Origin: Rhodoblastus sp963713695 | Lineage (GTDB): Bacteria > Pseudomonadota > Alphaproteobacteria > Rhizobiales > Beijerinckiaceae | Length of the DNA stretch: 64,000 nt | Assembly (NCBI GenBank): GCA_963713695.1 | Contig: CAVQMU010000010.1 | Location: 1 to 64,000 of the forward strand | Direction: 5' to 3' | Notes under the pieces: generated by a model | What the model saw: the letters and a program-made list of their open reading frames with translations, nothing else | Databases searched by the model: none | Told to the model about the DNA's origin: nothing | Part shown: positions 58,822 through 64,000 of the stretch, piece after piece | How positions within the stretch are numbered: position 1 is the first letter of the stretch | Layout: the number at the start of each line of letters is the position of its first letter | Made by a program: the position numbers and the translations under genes

Positions 58822-59878
58822 GGCGGCAAGCGCATATCCCGAAAAGCGGGCTCCGGTTTTCGAAAAAGAATATGCGTCAAGAAAATTCGCCCTCCGAGAC
58901 GAGACATTGACCGAGAAAAAACCTTCCGAAGCCGATCCCGCCCCGAAAATTCCCGCGCCGGCCCATCCGATCGAACGCCGCGAACCTCTTCCAGGGTTTC
59001 ATCCCAAGCCGGCTGAGGAAGACCCAGGCGCGCCGGCGCGCGTGCAGGAGATCATGCGGTCGCCTTCCTATCGGCTGGCCAACGCCGACGCTGATTTCCT
59101 CGAGGGCGCGGATACGCGCGGCCTGCGCTTGCAGATGGAATATCTCAAGCCTGAACTGTCGCTGCGCAAGCAGGAGATCGCGCAGGCTATCGTCATCTTC
59201 GGCTCGACGCGCATCCCAGAGCCCTCCGAGGCTCGGCGCAAGCTTGAGGCCGCCCGCGCAGCCCTAGCGGCAGCGAAGGACACCCATGATTCCTTCGTGC
59301 TGACGCGAAAACTCGCCGTCGCCGAGCGCATTATGGCCAAGAGCCGCTATTACGACGTGGCGCGTGAATTGGGCCGGCTGATCGGCGAAGCGAACCGTGT
59401 CGCGGAACGCCCGACGACGCTTGTCATGACTGGCGGCGGCCCCGGCGTTATGGAGGCCGCCAATCGCGGCGCTTTCGATGTAGGGGCGCGCAGCATAGGG
59501 CTGAATATCCACCTGCCGCACGAGCAATATCCCAATCCCTATGTGACGCCCGAGCTTTGCTTCCAGTTTCATTATTTCGCGCTGCGCAAGCTGCATTTCG
59601 TGCAGCGGGCGCGGGCGCTGGTCGCCTTTCCCGGGGGATATGGCACGTTCGACGAATTGTTCGAGGTGCTCACGCTCGTGCAGACGCGGAAAAAGCGGCC
59701 GATACCCATCGTGCTGGTCGGCGAGGAGTTCTGGCGCAAGGCGTTGGACTTCGATTTCCTGGCGGCGGAAGGCGTGATCGATCTCGAGGACAAGGAATTG
59801 TTCTGGTATGCGGAAACCGCGCGCGACATTTTCGACGGGCTGAAAAAATGGGAACGGCAAGCGCCTGCGGCGGAATAG
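58811..59878 (+). CDS. LOG-family (TIGR00730) nucleotide-binding protein
   Basis: 355 residues from ATG 58811; a TTG at 58790 is possible. A charged, Pro-rich leader of about 85 residues precedes the Rossmann domain: IVIFGSTRIPEPSEA, TTLVMTGGGPGVMEAANRGA and VAFPGGYGTFDELFEVLTL, the last two being the signature of LOG (cytokinin riboside phosphoribohydrolase) proteins. Likely hydrolyses nucleoside 5'-monophosphates. The long leader is unusual; most LOG proteins have about 200 residues. Confidence 0.85.
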   Translation: MTNRAASAYPEKRAPVFEKEYASRKFALRDETLTEKKPSEADPAPKIPAPAHPIERREPLPGFHPKPAEEDPGAPARVQEIMRSPSYRLANADADFLEGADTRGLRLQMEYLKPELSLRKQEIAQAIVIFGSTRIPEPSEARRKLEAARAALAAAKDTHDSFVLTRKLAVAERIMAKSRYYDVARELGRLIGEANRVAERPTTLVMTGGGPGVMEAANRGAFDVGARSIGLNIHLPHEQYPNPYVTPELCFQFHYFALRKLHFVQRARALVAFPGGYGTFDELFEVLTLVQTRKKRPIPIVLVGEEFWRKALDFDFLAAEGVIDLEDKELFWYAETARDIFDGLKKWERQAPAAE

Positions 59879-59911
59879 AGCCTGCGGCGGAATGACAGCG
59901 AGGGACGCCCG

Positions 59912-61301
59912 ATGAAATTGTCGTTCCACGGCGCCGATCGCAGCGTCACCGGCTCGTGCCATTTGCTCGAGGCCGCCGGCAAGCGCATTCTCGTGGATTG
60001 CGGCCTGTTCCAGGGAGGACGGCGGCTAGACGACGAAAATGCCGGCGATTTCGGCTTCGATGCGCGAAAAATCGATCTGGTCCTGCTGACCCATGCTCAT
60101 CTTGACCATTGCGGCCGGCTTCCGCTGCTGGTGAAGCGCGGTTTTCGCGGCGAGATCGTCGCCACCCCGGCAACACGCGATCTGACCCGCCTCGTGTTGC
60201 TCGACGCCGCCCATTTGCAAGAGGAGGAGGCGCGCTCGCTCGCTCGGCGGCGCCAACGACGCGGCGAAAATCATGTCGAAAGCGAGCCGCTTTATTCGCT
60301 GATCGACGCGATGAACGTCTTCGACCAGTTTGGCCGCGCCGCCGCCTATGGCCACCCGCTTGATCTGGCCCCCGGCTTGCGCGCAGAATCTTTTTGATGC
60401 GGGGCACATCCTCGGGTCGGCCAGCGTGCTGGTCGAGGTTGTCGAGGGCGACGCGCGACGGAGAATATTGTTTTCCGGCGATATCGGCAATTATGGACGG
60501 CCGCTGCTGCGCGATCCCGACCCGCCTGAAAACGTTGACGCCCTCGTGATGGAGACGACCTATGGCGACCGCCTGCACCGCTCGCTCGACGCCTCGATCG
60601 CGGAATTCTACGAGGCGCTGAACACGAGTTTCCAGCGCGGCGGCAATGTCATCATTCCCACCTTCGCGCTCGAGCGCGCGCAGGAGCTTTTGTTTTATCT
60701 GCGGGAGGGCGTCGCGCAGAACAAATTGCCGCCGTCCGTGCAGGTTTTTCTCGATTCGCCTATGGCGATTTCCGCCACAGAAATTTTCCGCAAGCACCCC
60801 GAAAGCTGCGGGCCTGAGGTTGCGCGCCTGCTCGAGGGCGGCGTCAATCCCTTCCAGCCGCCGGGCCTGCATTTCTGCCGCGAAAGCGCCGAATCCATCG
60901 CGCTCAACACGGTGCGAGGCGGCGCCGTCATCATGGCGGGATCCGGCATGTGCACGGGCGGCCGCGTCCGCCACCACCTGCGTCACAATCTCGGCCGCGC
61001 CGATTGCAGCGTCATTTTCGTGGGCTTTGCGGCGGAGGGCACGCTCGGGCGGCAGATCGTCGATGGCGCGCGCACCGTGTCGATCTTCGGCGAGCCGATC
61101 GTTGTCCGCGCCCATATCCATACGATCAATGGCTTTTCGGCCCATGCGGACCAGGCCGAACTGCTCGCCTGGCGCCGGCGCGTCCAGCCGAAGCGCACGT
61201 TTCTCGTGCACGGCGAAGTGGCCTCCATGCGCGCCTTCGCGGACAAGCTCGGCGGGGCGCCGGTCGAATTGCCGGAAATGGGGCAGGCCTTCGAGCTTTA
61301 G
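59912..61301 (+). pseudogene. MBL-fold beta-CASP nuclease, one-base frameshift
   Basis: From ATG 59912. Metallo-beta-lactamase motifs LTHAHLDHCGRLP (two-metal site), then GHILGSASV, FSGDIGNYGRPLL, and the beta-CASP region PTFALERAQELLFYL, SGMCTGGRVRHHL and HTINGFSAHADQAELLAW. A one-base insertion near 60388 divides the gene; removing it joins LRAE to LFDAGHILG. Both halves are intact, so the indel may be artefactual. Related proteins are RNA-processing exonucleases of the CPSF73/RNase J type. Length about 462 residues if repaired. Confidence 0.8.
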
Positions 61302-61550
61302 CGCTGGCGTGGAAAAAAGGGCAGCCCGACCAGACTTGCACACGCGATCGGACTGCCCCGTTTCGTCACAGCGGCTGGGGGGCAGCGACCGCGAACGAAA
61401 ACGTTGTTCAACTGCTCGCGCGCGGACTTGGGCGGGGCGGTGAACCTGAGTGGAACCTAGAGGGCTGCCTCAAAGCCGTCAAGTGGGAAAAATTCCCACA
61501 TAATGTATTTTATTCGTTGCCACGTGCATCGCCAGTCCCTAAGACAAATC
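61302..61550. other. 249-bp gap with operator-like palindrome
   Basis: No gene. Contains a perfect palindrome at 61483 followed by AT-rich TAATGTATTTTATT, together a probable promoter region for the DUF6502 gene. Confidence 0.45.
61483..61499. promoter_or_regulatory. Operator-like palindrome before the DUF6502 gene
   Basis: GTGGGAA-AAA-TTCCCAC, a perfect 7+3+7 palindrome 52 bp before ATG 61551 and next to an AT-rich -10-like TAATGTATTTTA. Binding protein unknown; the DUF6502 product itself may be an HTH-like protein. Confidence 0.5.
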
Positions 61551-62394
61551 ATGGTCGCCGATCCCCGCCCACCGCCCGACAGCAAAAAACTGCAGACGCC
61601 GCTCGCCAGGCTGCTTCGCCCGCTCGTGCGGCTGCTGATCCGGTCTGGCATGACCTTTCCGGCGCTCTGCGATCTCCTGCGGGAGCTTTATGTTAACATC
61701 GCCGAACATGATTTCGTCCTAGCAGACAAACCTCAGACGGACAGCCGCGTGAGCTTGTTGACCGGCGTCCACCGCAAGGAGGTGGCGCGCCTGCGAGGGG
61801 CCGGCGCGCCAATCGCTGACGTGGCGACCGCGGTTTCCCGCACGAGCCGAGTGCTCGCGCTTTGGCTCGGCTCGCCCGAATTCAGCGATGCGCAGGGAAC
61901 GCCCTTGCCGCTTTACCGCAGCGACGAGATAGGGAGACCGTCTTTCGAGCAATTGGTCGCTTCTGTCACGAGGGATGTGCGGCCGCGGGCTGTGCTCGAC
62001 GAATGGCTGGACCGCAAGCTCGTCGCCATCGACGACAACGGACGCATCGAGCTGCTCGCCTCGGCCCTGACGCCGGCTGCCGGCGAAGAGCAGCTTTATT
62101 ATTTCGGCCGCAATCTGCACGACCACATCGCCGCCGCCGTCTCAAACGTCACGTCCGAGGCGCCGCCCTTTCTCGAACGCGCGGTGCACTACGACGGATT
62201 GTCGGCGGCGAGCGCCGAACGCCCTCGTCGCCTTTTCACGCGACCAGGCCAGCCAGCTCTTGCTTGCTGCCAATCGCGAGGCGCTCGCAATCTGCGATGC
62301 CGACGGCGGCGGCGACAAGCGCTGGATTCTCGGCGTCTACGTCTATTGCGCCGATGACGACGCAATATCATCCAAGCGACAGGACAAGCCGTGA
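61551..62394 (+). pseudogene. DUF6502 family protein, one-base frameshift
   Basis: From ATG 61551. The N-terminal two thirds read PLARLLRPLVRLLIRSGMTF, then SRVSLLTGVHRKEVARLRG, an HTH-like segment typical of DUF6502. One extra G near 62214 shifts the frame; removed, the chain continues SANALVAFSRDQASQLLLAA and ADGGGDKRWILGVYVYCAD to a TGA at 62392-62394. The repaired protein has 280 residues. The next gene begins with GTG overlapping the stop (GTGA), as is usual for the DUF6502/DUF5666 pair. Confidence 0.8.
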
Positions 62395-63515
62395 GCAAGA
62401 CCCGCCTCACCCGCCGCGCGCTGCTCGGTTCGACTTTCAGCCTGTTCGCCTTCCTCAAGCCGGCCGGCGCCGGCAATGGCGATCGCGGCATTGGCGGCAT
62501 GGGCGTTGTCGCACAGCCGCCTGAGGATCGCGGCATTGGCGGCACGGGCGTCATCGGCACGATCCGCAAATTCGGCAGCGTCGTCGTCAACGGCATGCGC
62601 ATCGCTTACCCGGCGGACGCTGCGGTCGAGATCGACGGCCAGCCCGCCTCGCCCAGGGACCTGCGCCTCGGGCAGGTCGCTCAATGCGTCACCGAAAAAT
62701 CGGCGACCGGCTTGACCACCAGCCGGATCCTTGTCGCCAGCGAGGTCATCGGCCCGATCGAATCGATCGGCAGGAATTCGCTGGTCGTGCTTGGCCAGAC
62801 CGTCTTGATCAGCCATATCGCCGCGAAATCATGGCAAAAGGGGCAGTGGGTCGCGGTCTCGGGCTTGCGCAAGCTTAACGGCGCGGTCGTCGCGAGCCAC
62901 GTCCAGAATCGCGACGATTCCATCGCCCGGGTCTCCGGTCCTGTGACGCTCGCGGCCGACGGCGCCGCAAAGATCGGCGGGCTGAAACTCGTCAATCTCG
63001 ACGCTGCGCTCGCGGGTCGTCGGGTACTCGCCGACGTCGGCCGCATCGACGGCGCACCGGCGGCGCTGAAGACGGTGGTGGATCCGGAATTCGCCGCCAT
63101 GCCCGATGTGCGGCGCTTCTCGATCGAAGCCTATGTCGCGCGCACCGGCGCCAAGGCGAGTTTCGGCTCCGGGCTCACCGCGGCAACGCCGTCGGACGGC
63201 AGGGGCGGCGCGGCTTTGTCGACGTCGCAGGCTCGCGCGATCGTCGCCATCACCGTCAATCCCGACGGCAGCCTCACCGCCAGCGGCCAGAAGTCGGCGC
63301 AAAACCCTAATTCCAGCGCGCCTGAACCGCAACGCAATTCCGACCCTGCGCATGACGGCAAGACCGCGCCGGCGGATTCCAAAAACGATAGCCAAAAATC
63401 ACCTGACAAAAGCAAGTCTGTTCCGCAGCGCGCCAATCCGGACCCCGCGCCGGTTCACGAAGCTCCAACTCCCCAACCTGAGCCGGAGCCTAAGTCCCAC
63501 GGTCGCCGCCGCTAG
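62391..63515 (+). CDS. Secreted DUF5666-domain protein
   Basis: 374 residues from GTG 62391. Twin-arginine-like signal TRRALLGSTFSLFAF. Two short repeats DRGIGGMGV and DRGIGGTGV follow, then two or three DUF5666 OB-like beta domains (TIRKFGSVVVNGMRIAY, IGPIESIGRNSLVVLGQTV, WVAVSGLRKLNGAVVASHV). Residues about 290-374 are a disordered Pro/Ser/Lys/Gln tail. Function unknown; export in a folded state by Tat is inferred. Coupled to the DUF6502 gene. Confidence 0.8.
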   Translation: MSKTRLTRRALLGSTFSLFAFLKPAGAGNGDRGIGGMGVVAQPPEDRGIGGTGVIGTIRKFGSVVVNGMRIAYPADAAVEIDGQPASPRDLRLGQVAQCVTEKSATGLTTSRILVASEVIGPIESIGRNSLVVLGQTVLISHIAAKSWQKGQWVAVSGLRKLNGAVVASHVQNRDDSIARVSGPVTLAADGAAKIGGLKLVNLDAALAGRRVLADVGRIDGAPAALKTVVDPEFAAMPDVRRFSIEAYVARTGAKASFGSGLTAATPSDGRGGAALSTSQARAIVAITVNPDGSLTASGQKSAQNPNSSAPEPQRNSDPAHDGKTAPADSKNDSQKSPDKSKSVPQRANPDPAPVHEAPTPQPEPEPKSHGRRR

Positions 63516-63614
63516 GAATTCAAAGGCAAGGCGCCGGCCCCGAACAGGTCGGCGCCGACGCAATTTTATGTTACGATGTACTGTAAAAACAACGTAATGC
63601 GTTGAGGCGGGCGA

Positions 63615-64000
63615 ATGTTCATGCGTTTTCGTTTGGTTCGCATGTCTTGCGTTTGCGCCCTTTTGGCCGCGTCGGTCAGTCCCGTCATTGCGCAACAGGC
63701 TCGTGTTACGACCAAGGATGGGAATGTCTTTGTCGGCGTGATCGAACCAATCGAAAAGGGCGTTTACGGCGTCAGGACGTCTTACGGGCTCATCCGCATC
63801 CCCGCTGATTCCGTTCGGCAGATCGAAATGCTTGACGCGGGTCGTCAGTCACCCGCCCAAGCGCCCGTCCCGCCGTCGCCAGCCGCGGGGCAGGCGTCCG
63901 GCGCGGCGGCCGCAGCGCTGGCGCAGGGCAAGCTGCGCCTCGCAGGCTCGAACACGATCGGCGCCAAGCTCATTCTGAAACTGCTCGAGGGTTACGCCAT
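63615..64000 (+). CDS. Secreted substrate-binding-type protein, partial
   Basis: Open from ATG 63615 to the end of the window (128 complete codons, 3' end not in window). Signal peptide ending SPVIAQQ. A short beta domain (TKDGNVFVGVIEPIEKGVYG, RIPADSVRQIEML) is followed by an Ala/Pro-rich linker and LRLAGSNTIGAKLILKLLEGYA, the start of a PstS-like periplasmic binding domain. Such proteins bind phosphate or other ligands or sense them. The downstream part may include an OmpA domain, which cannot be seen here. Confidence 0.7.
   Translation, partial: MFMRFRLVRMSCVCALLAASVSPVIAQQARVTTKDGNVFVGVIEPIEKGVYGVRTSYGLIRIPADSVRQIEMLDAGRQSPAQAPVPPSPAAGQASGAAAAALAQGKLRLAGSNTIGAKLILKLLEGYA

Overview
The window is GC-rich, densely coded alphaproteobacterial chromosome, most probably from a methylotrophic or methanotrophic member of the Hyphomicrobiales (Beijerinckiaceae-like). 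The grounds are two tandem lanthanide-type methanol dehydrogenases (XoxF), hopanoid genes (HpnH with a dedicated Dxs-IspH fusion), a full PhyR-NepR-EcfG general stress locus, ChpT, an EipA/DUF1134 protein and a three-domain NirK. The genus is an inference; no methane monooxygenase, rRNA or other marker gene is present.

Layout. 1-3.2 kb: decayed metal genes (siderophore-interacting protein, CDF transporter), a DUF4405 membrane protein and a secreted alpha/beta hydrolase. 3.6-5.2 kb: a tRNA-Arg 3' fragment, then a REase-fold toxin whose immunity gene is broken. 5.2-14.6 kb: Lhr-type helicase, S10 peptidase, a stress-promoter-driven small secreted protein, cytochrome b561, YqjI-like PadR regulator, 1-Cys peroxiredoxin, DUF6134 protein. 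15-22 kb: an apparent hopanoid/isoprenoid operon (MMPL transporter, secreted protein, Dxs-IspH fusion, HpnH). 22-30.8 kb: secreted proteins, a methyltransferase, the EcfG/NepR/PhyR locus, and a TetR-controlled HlyD-MFS efflux pair. 31.3-35 kb: two xoxF genes separated by an intrinsic terminator. 35-38.6 kb: coiled-coil protein, EipA, CysQ, ChpT. 38.6-45.5 kb: an accessory island at tRNA-Ser(GGA) with duplicated flanks, a GIY-YIG nuclease, a ribbon-helix-helix-like protein, a Cys/Pro repeat protein, a truncated tRNA-Ser copy, a retron-type reverse transcriptase fused to DUF3800, and a second EcfG-like sigma factor bracketed by 30-bp direct repeats. 45.7-51.8 kb: a nitrite/NO module (nirK, nirV, SCO, Crp/Fnr regulator, nnrS, hemerythrin, thioesterase) with palindromic regulatory sites. 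52-55.8 kb: a very large repeat-rich, probably type I-secreted protein. 55.8-64 kb: GreA/GreB-like factor, GAF membrane protein, LOG-family protein, beta-CASP nuclease, DUF6502/DUF5666 pair, and the start of a substrate-binding protein running off the end.

Regulation. A sigma-EcfG promoter (GGAAC-N16-CGTT) lies before nepR-ecfG and another before the small secreted protein at 11.4 kb; a looser match precedes the hopanoid operon. A TTTGCG-N4-CGCAAA palindrome precedes nirK and a related TTG-N8-CAA site lies before nnrS.

Caution. About ten genes are interrupted, mostly by single-base indels with both halves well preserved (near 106, 433, 3950, 23772, 27238, 54490, 60388 and 62214). Some may be assembly errors, so every pseudogene call here carries that doubt. 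The strongest candidates for new biology are the retron-type RT-DUF3800 locus with its upstream inverted repeat, the toxin with a broken immunity gene, the Dxs-IspH fusion, and the Cys-pair repeat protein.
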